Below are positions 19,658 to 29,457 of a stretch of DNA of 30,286 nucleotides, in pieces. The notes under the pieces are model-generated. The model was given only the letters and a program-made list of their open reading frames with translations. It was not told where the DNA came from and made no database searches. The number at the start of each line of letters is the position of its first letter. The first letter of the stretch is position 1. Location of the stretch: contig JH152759.1 of the NCBI GenBank assembly GCA_000226015.1, positions 57,968 to 88,253 on the forward strand, given 5' to 3'. The position numbers and the translations under genes are program-made. Origin of the DNA: Mnemiopsis leidyi (taxonomy: Eukaryota; Ctenophora; Tentaculata; Lobata; Bolinopsidae).

Positions 19658-21105
19658 ATCAGTGGAAACAAGTTGGCATTATAACACTGCTTTAGTTAGT
19701 GCCTGGTTCATGGAACGTGAGGTTACGATTAAAGATAACGGACAGAAAAATAGAACATGAAAAGAAAAGACGAAAGAAAAGACGAATAGATTGATAATAT
19801 CAAATTTGACCTATGTTAATTGAAGGATAAGTTGAAATAATGTTAGAAGGAGAAACGTATGAACAACGATTGAAATCACCAGCTGAATATGCTTTAATAA
19901 ATTGTAAGGTAAAACTTAAAACAAAGTGCACAAAATTTGAAAGGCAGTCAAACTTGCAAACCAAGTCTATGATCACACAGATCAGAGCTCTCTCTCTCTC
20001 TCTGCAATACATGCATGTATCAAGCCCCCATTTCAATGTCTTTCTGTTAATTCTCCAAGCACCCACAACACCCAGCTCACAATGGGTCCTTGCTCTGCGA
20101 GGGGGATTGTCTACATTCTACATATCCTAACTAGGGACCTATTAGCCGCCTTCATCGCGCCTAATAGTCTGCAGAACGTGGTGTTTGTGTAATTGGTGCG
20201 CATCTTTACGTCATTGTAGGTGCACTGATGTGAACTGCACATCTGTACTGGGGTTGGACTGAGAGGTTCCACGTGCAGTTGTTGTAAGTGTACCTCGCAC
20301 GTGCTGAAGTACTTGATCTTGAGAATGAGATAAAGTGCCGGAAAGGCAACCATTTGAACATTAACCTTAGTCGTACAGGGGGGCAAGACTGGGTAGAAGG
20401 TCTTAGTCTAAGTTGCATTTTTAGTCTAAGTAGTACTGTTTTTATACTTTCTTTGAAGAGACAAAGAGTTCCCGGAAAAGCTTAAGACAAATCTAGATTA
20501 GTGCAGCGATAGTACAGCGTTTGAAATTGTAACATGATGCACTGAAATAATGTAAATCATACAGCCAGCTAACAAGCAATGGCAGGAAACGAGGGAATCT
20601 TGTGATCACATCACAATTTAAGATGTGAGGAGAAAATGGCTACTGACTAAGAAAGAGGGCGGCAAGAGATTAAGGTGGTGGCACTGTGCAATTAGTTGTC
20701 AAATATGTAAACAAGGGTATTCGGTGTCTCACCGAAGATGTATTCAAATTTCAAAAACAACAGTAATCATGAAGTATTAAAAGAAAATCCCAAACAGAAC
20801 AAAGAAAATAAACCGTAATGAGAACCAAAACAGACGTAGACCACAAACTAAGTTAAAGTAAGAGGCCAGGGTGGTATATATTAGTTAGGGTGGTATATAT
20901 TAGTTATTACAGACGTATAATACTGTCGGCGGTTTGAGTGTTCGCCCTGACCATCTACAACTCATTACCTTAAAACGAGAGTATTATCCCGATATGTGTG
21001 TGTGTGTCACCTAATATGTAATCACAAATATTTAGCCACTGACAGACGTCTAAACGGTTTTGGGTCGAACCGCGGGGGAACTAATTCCGTGAAAACAGGA
21101 AAACA
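19658..21105. other. Non-coding stretch with minor repeats and two E-boxes
   Basis: It holds a (CT)8 run at 19988-20003, two CACGTG sites 28 bp apart (20270-20275 and 20298-20303), a 19-bp direct duplication at 20868-20905 (AGGGTGGTATATATTAGTT twice) and a (TG)6 run near 20995-21007. The short open frames here show no recognisable product. Confidence 0.4.
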
Positions 21106-21135
21106 GTCACGTGACAGTGGGCGACCAATCAACAC
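21106..21135. promoter_or_regulatory. GTCACGTGAC plus CCAAT pair
   Basis: A perfect GTCACGTGAC palindrome at 21106-21115 is followed within 20 bp by GACCAATCA. E-box plus CCAAT is the combination seen in cluster A. Two more CACGTG sites follow at 21629-21634 (CTCACGTGACC) and 21651-21656 (inside ACACACGTGTGT). A downstream first exon is not recognisable. Confidence 0.35.
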
Positions 21136-22181
21136 TCTCTTCTATCCAAAAGCCGGGAATATGTAACAAAGATGCAACGCGTGCAGGTGTAATTGAGCTG
21201 AAAGACAAAAAGATTTTGTCCTGAAATCCTGGTCGGAGCCGTTTCCTTCAAGCTGAGTTTCTAATTTAGCGACTTGTAGTTATGTCGGCTGCTTTTGTTT
21301 GCCGTTAATTATATGAAGCGGTTTTCGTTGATTTACGAATAGAACAACTTTAATAGCTAAATGCATGTAAGCTAACCCTATAATCACGACAAAATTACCA
21401 TAGAAAACAATTTGAAAGTGATAAGAGCAGAAATCAGAAAATCGTATTAAAACAAAGAAAATTCCCAAAACAGATACCACAAGATCAGAGGATAAGAACA
21501 AGGCTTAAAAAGCTAGGGAGTGTCGGAGGGTTGCAAGTACTCAAGATGTAACAAATTAGTATCGAGAGAGTGAAATGCACGCAGGAAGACGACCCAATTA
21601 TCACACTCGTACTCTGTCCGGATATACTCACGTGACCTGATTCTCACACACACGTGTGTACCTGTACATATGTAACCATAGTAACACAAACTTGTACGGG
21701 AAGTACCGTCTGGAGAAGAAAAAGACGGGCTTCTAACAGCTGCACTGATCTCGCCAAGTAGATACAGCGGTAAGTAGAGCCTCCTGGGAAACAAATTTCG
21801 ACAGATTTAGACCAGCAGTGTGAATTTACTATCTACAATCGAGGAGGGGACCGTTTATGTCATTGACTGTCCCAAATTGGTGTGATAAAGAACGCACTTG
21901 GCAAAGGAAGACCAGGAGAAATGCAATTAGATGGTAGACGCAAATATCCTACTCGAAACAAACTTCCTGGTATAAAGGACACATTGAATTAGCCAAGTGT
22001 GGCCGATTCTGATGAAGTCAGCCGACCCTATGTAATGTTTCCCAGTCGCAGTTTACTCGACCTGGAAGTTACGTTATAGCGGCTGACTGATTATGCGGTC
22101 AACTCGACTGTTAGATTTGGGGAATTATGACGTCACGAGAGAAATCATTCTGACAGTGATAATTGTAAACTGCAGTTCATG

Positions 22182-22192
22182 CTAGGTAGGAG
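22182..22192 (+). repeat. 11-bp direct repeat, left copy (possible target-site duplication)
   Basis: CTAGGTAGGAG here is repeated exactly at 22374-22384, bounding the fold-back element between them. Confidence 0.7.
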
Positions 22193-22373
22193 GTGGCCGA
22201 CGTCCTGCCCAAGAACATCGTGCTCCAGAACGTTGTGTCCCAGAAATTTTGCCCAGCGACGTCCTGCTCCACAACAGACGACTGTCCGTTAGGGTTGCTG
22301 TTTAGGGTTAGGATTGCTGGGGCAAAATCCATAGGACAAAAAGCACGATGTTCTGGGGCAGGACGACGGGGAT
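22193..22373. mobile_element. 181-bp fold-back (MITE-like) element
   Basis: Long terminal inverted repeats pair 22199-22224 with 22342-22367 (24 of 26 positions). A second, inner pair is 22241-22257 (GAAATTTTGCCCAGC) with 22316-22330 (GCTGGGGCAAAATCC). The arms are built from a reiterated theme (CAGAACATCGTG, CAGAACGTTGTG, GACGTCCTG). The centre holds TTAGGGTTGCTGTTTAGGGTTAGG. The whole is bounded by exact 11-bp direct repeats (22182-22192, 22374-22384). No transposase frame exists inside. A 9-11-bp duplication with long inverted repeats fits a Mutator-like non-autonomous element; that superfamily call is inference. Confidence 0.65.
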
Positions 22374-22384
22374 CTAGGTAGGAG
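22374..22384 (+). repeat. 11-bp direct repeat, right copy (possible target-site duplication)
   Basis: An exact second copy of CTAGGTAGGAG, directly abutting the right end of the fold-back element. Confidence 0.7.
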
Positions 22385-24582
22385 ATTCTTAGGCTCAGTT
22401 TGATAGAATGTAGAACGGACTAGTATACAAACCTGAAACTCTACTATAACATACAAACAGACAATCTTACAAACAAGCAGAACTATAATAAGTACAGTAA
22501 AAACCTTCAATTGACTCACAGGCTAAAACCTATCCTAACGGAATTGTTAAAGAACTCAGTAAAGCGTTTGGTACCATTGGTCAATACCCTAGCTGTTCCT
22601 AAAAACTCACTACAATGATAAAAAATCAGTGCAAATGACCGAATAATGATATTTAACCACATTTATACAGTATCAGTTTGTCCTTTATAGAATGTAAAAC
22701 ACAGGCCTCGCTGGACTCACAAGCGGAAAGCCTCGAAAGCGATGCAAGTTTCGAAATAAATCTGTCAGTGCTAAACTGATTCTGGGAACAGGCCACAGTA
22801 TATCGTTATCTACAGCTGATTATCCTTTTGAAAAACAGTGCTATTTATTTATGAGAACTTGAAAAATGAAATTTAGATCGGCTAAAAAGTTAGAGGGGTC
22901 AGCTATTCAAAAAGTATCTTACTGGAATCATACAGATACGTCTACTTCTATTGTTGACAACTAGGAGACTGGACAGTGCGATAAGTATTTAGTTTTAAGC
23001 AAATAGTAATGTGTAGCACAACGGACGAGTACTGTCGCATAGCGCAGAGCACACGGCACCCCGGCAAAACGAAACGTAAGCTGAAAGCTCAAGCAAAACA
23101 CACGCACTACAAATTTGAGGGCCCAAATGATCGACCGCGTGATCAGTGGCGCGTGTAACCTTGGAGAAATATATAATTTCTTACACAAATGTCAGAAACA
23201 AGGTGACGCGCGCGCACGTGCACTACTACACTGTGTCGTTTTGTACTCTGAGGCTAACTGTGAACGTAAGTGTAACTTAAGTAAGTGTTTATGTACAAAC
23301 ACTAATCACCATTCAATTTTACTTCTATACTGTTATAGTTCATGAGACTTGTAATAACTTCGTGATGCGCCTAAGCTAAGAATGTTTTAAGTCGCCTCCA
23401 TGAGGCGTTGTCCAACAACTGTCACCTTGAATGCACAACATCTCAACAGAAGCAAACTTTCACTTTCTGATCAAGCCTAAATTTTAACGTAGAGGAGCCT
23501 AAGTTTCAAGTTACAAACTGAATACTGACAGACAGAGTTCACGTTTCACATTTTGTCAATCATCAGAGCTAGAAAGTTGAAGACGATTCTATGCAAACCA
23601 AGAAAGAAGAATGTTAACATCTCCCAGGAAAAGTAACTTCTGAAGAGAGGAGAGAGATAGGAGAAAATAGGGGATTTTCATAGTTAGCAATTTAGCATAC
23701 TAAAAAGGGTTGAATCGTGGTGACCTAGTTACTGGTCAGTGGGTCCTCAGTTTTAACTATAAAATTAGAAATTCTAAAAGTGAAAGACCATAATTCGACA
23801 AAGAAAACTTCAATATCATAGATGTCAACTGAACTTATAATTTTATGAATTATCAAAATATGAACATAAACTAAAAATTGCTTGGCGTGTTATCAACAAT
23901 CGTATTTTATCATAAGTTAGTAGTAATGTTGAATATTACAAACGCATGCGGATGTGTGATGAGTGATGTGAAAAAATATCCAAGAAACCACACTAGATTT
24001 TGAGATTTGATTAGAAAATATTGAAATAAATCTGATCAATTTCCCTATATGGCAAGTGAACCAGATATCTTTTTAAATCAATTGTTAAAGCCCGAAATTA
24101 TAATTTTTAATTTTTGGCTACTAGATACAAGGTAATCATCGGTGAAACAGTAGATGTTACTGTAGAATGCAGATTGAGTGCACTGTCAAAAAAAATTAAG
24201 TGACATGATACACTTAATAGAAATCACAAATTAATCGAAAGCCATTCAGCAGTTCATTTCAAACATGTTAGATATCACTAGGGCCAGCTGTCCACATACA
24301 AGTTATCAAATTGACTGCAATTTTAACTGTACCAAAGCTCAAAGTTTTGCTCGTAATGAATATTGAATATGGGTGACGCTTCATCTTATCACTTTGCCGG
24401 ACTGCGTATCTTAATGATAACTTGATATGCGAATAAACCCCTTTAACAAACTGAAATATCCAGCCCAACAATAGTTGTATGCAATATCGGCAAACATTCT
24501 CTCAATCTCTCGTGCTCTAAAAAATCAATGAACCAGCATAAACCAGGGTAGTCATTCATGAAAGTATAAAACAAATCCACAC
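22385..24582. other. Non-coding stretch; near end may be 3' UTR of the TLDc gene
   Basis: No coding region is supported. One CACGTG lies at 23215-23220 in a GC-rich run (GACGCGCGCGCACGTG). The part just below 24583 should be the 3' UTR of the minus-strand TLDc gene, but I see no AATAAA on the minus strand within several hundred bases, so its end is unknown. Confidence 0.4.
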
Positions 24583-24727
24583 TCAAGTGTCGTCATGGAA
24601 ACCCCACAGTTCAATACCGAACACTTTGAAGTGACTCTCGTGACTGAGGACCCCGTTGTCGAACGTCTCGCACGGCTGAGTGGTCCCTGACAAGAGATCT
24701 TCATCCAGCCACAGTCCAAATATACCA
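24583..24727 (-). CDS. TLDc-domain protein, last coding exon
   Basis: The minus-strand exon follows the 3' splice site ATTGTTTCAG (AG at 24729-24728) and encodes 47 residues to TGA at 24585-24583. Key segments are GIFGLWLDEDL, PCETFDNGVLS and HFKVFGIELWGF, then HDDT at the C-terminus. This matches the end of a TLDc domain: GxFGLWLDxDL, a Cys-x-[ST]-[FY]-x-N motif, then the final strand with E-[ILV]-W-x-[FL], as in OXR1, NCOA7 and TLDC2. Family members act in oxidative-stress resistance and in binding or disassembling the V-ATPase. The first base completes a Ser codon split with the upstream exon (AG|T), giving GGGSGIFG, which preserves the Gly-rich turn. It cannot be assigned to a named subfamily because the N-terminal part is missing. 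Confidence 0.85.
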
Positions 24728-25482
24728 CTGAAACAATGAATATCTGGGTGAGACGGTTTTACATGGCAGGGAATGTTTGTACAGTAGTTTACACAATGAC
24801 AAGGCTGTTGTGATACTGGACTACCGAAGTGTGCCGCAACGTCCAAATTTGGTTGTGTCTCACAAGTCTTGACACTTCCGGCTTCTCTTCGTTAAAGTTG
24901 ATCACGTGAGTCTGTGCTCATCAGATCATGGATGTCCCCAACCTTTCGAATGTTTTTTATAATCTTTAAGTAGTTCAAAATGAGGTATTCCTTACTACTG
25001 ATAACTCATAAGTTCTTAGTCATCAGTGATGGCCTCGACGTCAAACGTGCGAGAGTCGGCGATTTCTGTCGGCGATTCCATGGACGGGCGAGCGTCAAAA
25101 TTCGCGCGCAAATGCGCGCGGCCGGGGTAAAATTCGCTCTTTCGCGCGGGTAAAGAATATTTGTGGCTTGGCGCGTGACGTTCTACGTTCAAAAACACTG
25201 TAGATAGTCAATAACACGGCTTGTCACAAAAAGTAACTAACACCAATATTAAAAGGACCCAGAAATGTGAGCAAGCGGTATAGATAATTGCCTTAAAGTG
25301 TCATTTAACCAATCATTATACCAAGCAAGCCAGTTACAATGAAAAGTTGCATGTAAAATAGTCAACCGAATTTAAAGACGCACGTTAAGTCGAAGGGCAT
25401 GAAATATTTCTTCGGACTTGGGACCAGGATTAAGAAAGCCATGTACACTGATTATCAATAAACACGTACTCTTACTACATAC
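24728..25482 (-). other. Intron of the TLDc gene (755 bp, GT-AG)
   Basis: It runs from GTATGTAGTAAG (25482 downward) to ATTGTTTCAG. It contains an E-box at 24903-24908 (ATCACGTGAG) and a CpG-rich islet at about 25029-25165. Confidence 0.8.
25029..25165. promoter_or_regulatory. CpG-rich islet in the TLDc intron with E2F-like motif and hairpin
   Basis: This ~140-bp patch is dense in CpG against an AT-rich background. It contains an 8-bp perfect inverted repeat, CGCGCGCA-AA-TGCGCGCG (25103-25120), and TTTCGCGCGGG near 25140, which fits the E2F core TTTSSCGC. An ATG at 25029 on the plus strand opens only 33 codons. On the minus strand a 60-codon frame crosses it, without a recognised product. 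It may be an alternative promoter, an unmethylated islet or a young repeat insertion. Confidence 0.35.
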
Positions 25483-25563
25483 CTGCCACCTCCCATTATA
25501 ATACGGTTATTCTCGATCATCTGGCAGTAACCGTTCTTGCTTGTCCACCTATGCACCTTGAAC
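25483..25563 (-). CDS. TLDc-domain protein, penultimate exon
   Basis: This 81-nt minus-strand exon lies between the 3' splice site TCTTTGCAG (AG at 25565-25564) and the 5' splice site GTATGT (GT at 25482-25481). It encodes FKVHRWTSKNGYCQ, then MIENNRIIMGGG. This is the TLDc segment that in OXR1/NCOA7-type proteins reads roughly F-[KE]-V-x-x-W-[TS]-x-x-N-x-[FY]-x..., then a hydrophobic strand and a Gly-rich turn. It joins the last exon in phase (AG|T). Its first base completes a codon from an upstream exon. The match across two exons with correct splice sites and phase makes this a real gene. Earlier TLDc segments (the W-x-LLY, FGxF and YGTGE regions) must lie upstream at higher coordinates and were not confidently found. 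Confidence 0.85.
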
Positions 25564-27384
25564 CTGCAAAGATTAACGTAATCAGTGAGGGAAACAAATA
25601 GAGATTAGACAGGTTAATGAGGTGGATGGTTTATGAAATTAATCTGAGTTCAAGACACCAAAATTCTAAAAAGTTATAAATATTCTGATCACATCCTGTT
25701 ACTGGATAAGTTAATTTGTTATATATCAGGATTTGTGAAGCATAAGGAATTCTTGCACTTAATCCAAATTTTTAGATTCTTCTCAGTGCACTTTGATGAT
25801 AAAAAGGACAGCAACACCATTATCACAACATTAATCGTCCTTTTTATAATCAGGGTTTCAAAGAAGGCCATACTTGCTGCACCTTCTCAGTGCACGGATC
25901 AAACCTTTTGTGTGACTCATCTTTACTTGAAAAAAAATGCATGGACGACCAGTGAGGTACAATGGGCAAATGTATTCACCACAGAGAATTGCAATTATTC
26001 CTCCTTTGGTACAACAAGGAAGATGCCAGAGTGGGGAGCCAGTGTTTTAGAGATATAAATCACACGATTCTCTCAGAACATAATTAAACCATCTGAGATC
26101 TAATAAATCGTGTTATGTTTCGCTAACATGAGCTAAAACAGGTGTCGTAACATAACGAGACACGTTTCAGACCAAAGAAAAGTAATTATATAAGGGAAGT
26201 TGTGTTGTCTTGGTAAATATATTTAGTTTAGTGAGAGCCATGTGTGTACTAATTTAAGTTGGTGTATCTTACAGCGTATTCTAGTTCATTAGGTATTTAG
26301 GAGTATGCGGGAGGTTACTTACGCTTTCGATAAAACCTGGAGCAGATGGGATTACAAATACCTCTGGAGTTTGATAAGGAAAGTTATCTCAAGCATTAGT
26401 GGGGAGCATTCAACAGCTTAATTTGAAATTTGAGTGCAGTAATTATATTTTCTTGTGAGCTGTGACGTGGGATGAGAGTTAAGTAATGCTTGCTAAGTCG
26501 ACTGTCGACTTATCTGCAGGGATCGGTAAGCGGATTGATGTACGTAAGTAGAGCATGGTAGAAACTCAGAGATAAAGAGACAGAATATTGTAAATATTGA
26601 ACATTAATAAAACAAAAATATATAATCAAACACAAGTTAATAACTCAATCTAGAGCACAGCTCTAACAACTTTAGAAGATAGCATCAAAGTTTCAAAAGT
26701 TTAGAACTCAAAATCGATTTATTGATTTTTAATTTTATTTATAAATTAACTACGAGACTGTTTATCCTCGACTTAGCTTAAACGCTTACCATAAAGTTAA
26801 AATTGAAGTATAATCAAATTACACATGGTCAAAGTTTAAAATCTATTTTTAGAAAGTTTAAAGTGCTTGATGGGTCTCAAGTTACAACTCAAACTTTGCT
26901 TAGTACTGCTCTGAACATTGTATTCTATTTGTAGAGGTGTATATAGAGCAATGTACAATAAATCGTGTTATACACGTTGTAATAGTCCGAATAAAACGTA
27001 CATTCCTTGTGCACAATACGTGGAATTGTTGCAGTCAGTAAAATGTGAATTATTGTACAAAAAGTGCAAATCATAGTGTACATTAGAAATTGTACACAAG
27101 TCTACAGTTCGTTAGCACGTAGATTGTACAAGAAGATATTGAAGAGGATATTTAGAGTGACAAGACCGCACGTCGTAACTGAAATTGGAAATATCAACTT
27201 TAAAAAGAAAACTTAGAAAATACAGAAAAATTCCATTGTAAGCAGAGTCTGTGTGTGTGTGTCGTTAACAGAAGGGAGGCATCTATTTGTGGGGACTGGG
27301 GAGGCATCGCAAATTTGCTCTGACATCGATTAACCGATCAGAAGCCAGGAATGATAATTGAATTTGGAGTAATGCTCTCACTGC

Positions 27385-27657
27385 TCACATGTCAGAACAA
27401 ATTTGCGACAGCTGCCCACTTTTTAAACCATTCTCTGTAAACGATCCAAAAAATATAATTTTAACAAGATTTGAGATGTACATACTCGACATATCAGCAG
27501 TTGGAGATGATAAAATCAGAGAATTGGAGTTAAGATATTTTCTCTGATCGCACAACAATACGAATGTAAAGATTAAAACAACAGTGATACCAAATATAAC
27601 GTAACACAATGCCATAGCAGTGCTGGGAGTCAAGTTAGACATGTTCCTTCTGAACAA
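27385..27657 (-). CDS. Candidate exon encoding a single-pass membrane segment
   Basis: The minus-strand frame begins next to a good 3' splice site (TTTTCTTGTTCAG, then AAGGAACATG). It encodes MSNLTPSTAM, then a strongly hydrophobic stretch (ALCYVIFGITVVLIFTFVLL), then a polar CDQRKYL region. A short N-terminal tail, one membrane segment and a polar stem is the layout of a type II membrane protein such as a Golgi transferase, but no catalytic domain is visible. A possible donor, GTATGT, lies inside (TCGA|GTATGT). The far part overlaps the repeated motif at 27389-27408. The function is unknown and it may be spurious. Confidence 0.22.
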   Translation of the reverse strand: MFRRNMSNLTPSTAMALCYVIFGITVVLIFTFVLLCDQRKYLNSNSLILSSPTADMSSMYISNLVKIIFFGSFTENGLKSGQLSQICSDM

Positions 27658-28061
27658 GAAAATTCATAAGTTGACTCAAGTTAAAAGTAAACATAAATGC
27701 TTAAAATTAGTTTTAAGGTAAAATTATGCCAAATATAAAATAGGCCAAAATGGTAAAATATAAACTTTCAGAAACGTTATACAAATAGGAGCATAGCAGT
27801 AGAACAATATAATGGAATCAAGTCGTGATCACTGTGGCTGATAGACTACAAAACTTATGTATATTGTGTAGCATAGGGACTAGGGAGCCAGAAATCAGTA
27901 AGAGTACACAAAGTCAACTGGGAACAAAAATATGAAATAATATCCAGGTGAAATGACGATGCTCAAACATCAGATTCGCTCAGTGTTCAAGACTAGCAAG
28001 AGCTCCTGAAAAGCAAGAGCCCCCGAGAAATATTAACATTAATTAACATTAATTAAAGTTT

Positions 28062-28112
28062 GCGGGATTTGTCCGGGACTGTGGGATTTGTCTGGGGCTG
28101 CGGGATTTGTCT
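28062..28112. repeat. 19-bp degenerate tandem repeat
   Basis: Units GCGGGATTTGTCCGGGACT and GTGGGATTTGTCTGGGGCT are followed by a partial GCGGGATTTGTCT and a further GCGGGATT. A 12-bp repeat (ATTAACATTAAT) immediately precedes it near 28031-28055. Confidence 0.75.
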
Positions 28113-28666
28113 GCGGGATTGATCGAGAGAAGCTTTAAAACCACTGGTTAAATGACGGTCACAGATGATTAATATGAATGCAAAATAATGGTGTTGATAA
28201 AGAGTAAGGAATTGAAATTGTATTAGGCAGAAAAGAGGTTCTAAATAGGTGTACATCTGCAGCAAAGATGCACTTTAAATTTTATATTGGACATCTATTT
28301 CGAATACTGGTGGAAAATATTAATGTTTTATTAAGCTAATCATATAAAATAGTTCAAATCAATAAGAGATAACTATGTCTTTGCTTACCACTGGCTCTAA
28401 CTCCTAATCAACTCAAGTTTAGCGATATCAAATTTAAATGCAGTGTTAATTTATGTGCAACTACCTACACAGCCAATACCTAAATAGGACGGTAATTTTG
28501 TTTTCCACATTGTAAATTGCTGGATTCCTAATTTCCTATGCACCCCACATCATGAATATCATCGTGAAGGACTGTAGTACAGTAGTAGTAGTAAATCTAG
28601 AGACCTAAATGGTTCACAACTTTCATCCTAATTGTGATATAAACCTACCATATAAAATATTCTTAC

Positions 28667-28714
28667 ATCTGGCTGATGGTCCTTCAGACGGTTCTCAACA
28701 GAGGAATTATATTC
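28667..28714 (-). CDS. Candidate upstream exon of the TLDc gene
   Basis: A 48-nt minus-strand segment lies between CTATCTTTTCAAG and an excellent donor (GAT|GTAAGA). One frame is open and reads EYNSSVENRLKDHQPD. In many invertebrate TLDc proteins the second segment has a form like [FY]-N-S-S-x(7,9)-x-G-P-T, so the YNSS...QP spacing is suggestive. It would be phase 0 on both sides. The similarity is weak and the exon is short. Confidence 0.28.
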
Positions 28715-28767
28715 CTTGAAAAGATAGTTTAAGTTTACAAGAATATATAGGAGTTATTAAAATTTAC

Positions 28768-28793
28768 AGTCAGTAGACTGTAGAGTACCGCAC
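28768..28793 (-). CDS. Candidate micro-exon just upstream (AVLYSLLT)
   Basis: A very strong polypyrimidine tract and acceptor (TTTTGTTTCTCTTCTGGCAG) is followed by 26 nt and a donor, GTAAAT. The frame reads AVLYSLLT and joins the 28667-28714 candidate in phase 0, giving LYSLLT-EYNSS, similar to the W-x-LLY-S start of TLDc domains. The implied intron would be only 53 bp. This is plausible but unproven. Confidence 0.22.
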
Positions 28794-29120
28794 CTGCCAG
28801 AAGAGAAACAAAATAGAGAGAAAAAGTTAGTTTAACCAACAGGTGACGTCTATAGAATCTACCAATTTGATTTTTGTCACATAAGAGGATAATGTTAAGA
28901 CGATTATAACTTAAAAGTTGAATTTTAGATGCTCTAAATTTAGCCTTCTTACTTTCACATTGAGCAAAGTTGGACGAGTGACGACAGTTATTTTCAGAAG
29001 GTTAACTTTGCTCACTGCGTTATGCCATGCTGATAGGTTGTTATAGTTTGAAAAGAGTCTGGGTTATTTTGTTGTTTTCAAAACAATGTATAAAATTCAT
29101 CCACAAATTCGTTGAACTCA

Positions 29121-29457
29121 ATGGATAAAATGTAAAACTATACACTACACAATGTATAAAATGTATATCTACCCACTACACGATGTATAAAATGTATAAC
29201 AATACACTATAACACAATGTATAAAATGTATAACAATACACTATACAATGTACAATATATGTAACTATACATTAAACAATGTATAAAATGTATAACAATA
29301 CACTACAAAATGTACAATATATGTAACTATACATTAAACAATGTACAATATATGTAACAATACAGTACACAATGTATAAAATGTATAACAATACACTACA
29401 CAATGTACAATATATGTAACTATACATTACAATGTACATTTTATGTAACTATACATA
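29121..29457. repeat. ~31-bp AT-rich minisatellite
   Basis: Roughly ten degenerate units alternate two forms: AATGTATAAAATGTATAACA, then ATACACTAC; and AATGTACAATATATGTAACT, then ATACATTA. The period is about 31 bp, with short insertions. It contains repeated TATAAA and TGTACA. It is not coding. Confidence 0.8.

Larger units (their letters stand above)
25564..28666. other. Presumed intronic/upstream region of the TLDc gene
   Basis: Missing TLDc exons should lie here or beyond, but none is convincing. One candidate is 26323-26363 on the minus strand: a 3' splice site CAAACTCCAG, a perfect GTAAGT donor, and a 41-nt frame ending RFYRK, reminiscent of the TLDc LYR motif. It conflicts with other candidates in gene order. 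The plus-strand frame at 25735-26058 (107 codons, the longest gap-free one in the window) matches nothing I know. A (GT)6 run lies at 27251-27262. Confidence 0.3.

Noticed and set aside
22288..22313. TTAGGG motifs as an interstitial telomere repeat
   Set aside because: Only a few imperfect units, inside the fold-back element.
25735..26058. 107-codon plus-strand frame, the longest gap-free one
   Set aside because: No recognisable domain. A frame of this length can occur by chance in 30 kb of six-frame AT-rich DNA, and it lies opposite the presumed TLDc intron.
26323..26363. 41-nt minus-strand segment with a perfect GTAAGT donor, ending RFYRK
   Set aside because: It resembles the TLDc LYR region, but the alternative frame PSAPGFIES is equally open. 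Its upstream residues do not match TLDc and no next exon could be found.
27421..27453. FFGSFTENGLK on the minus strand, similar to the TLDc FGAFTSEPLK motif
   Set aside because: Its flanks do not match TLDc on either side, the same region contains a good AG acceptor that would remove it, and its order conflicts with the FYRK candidate.
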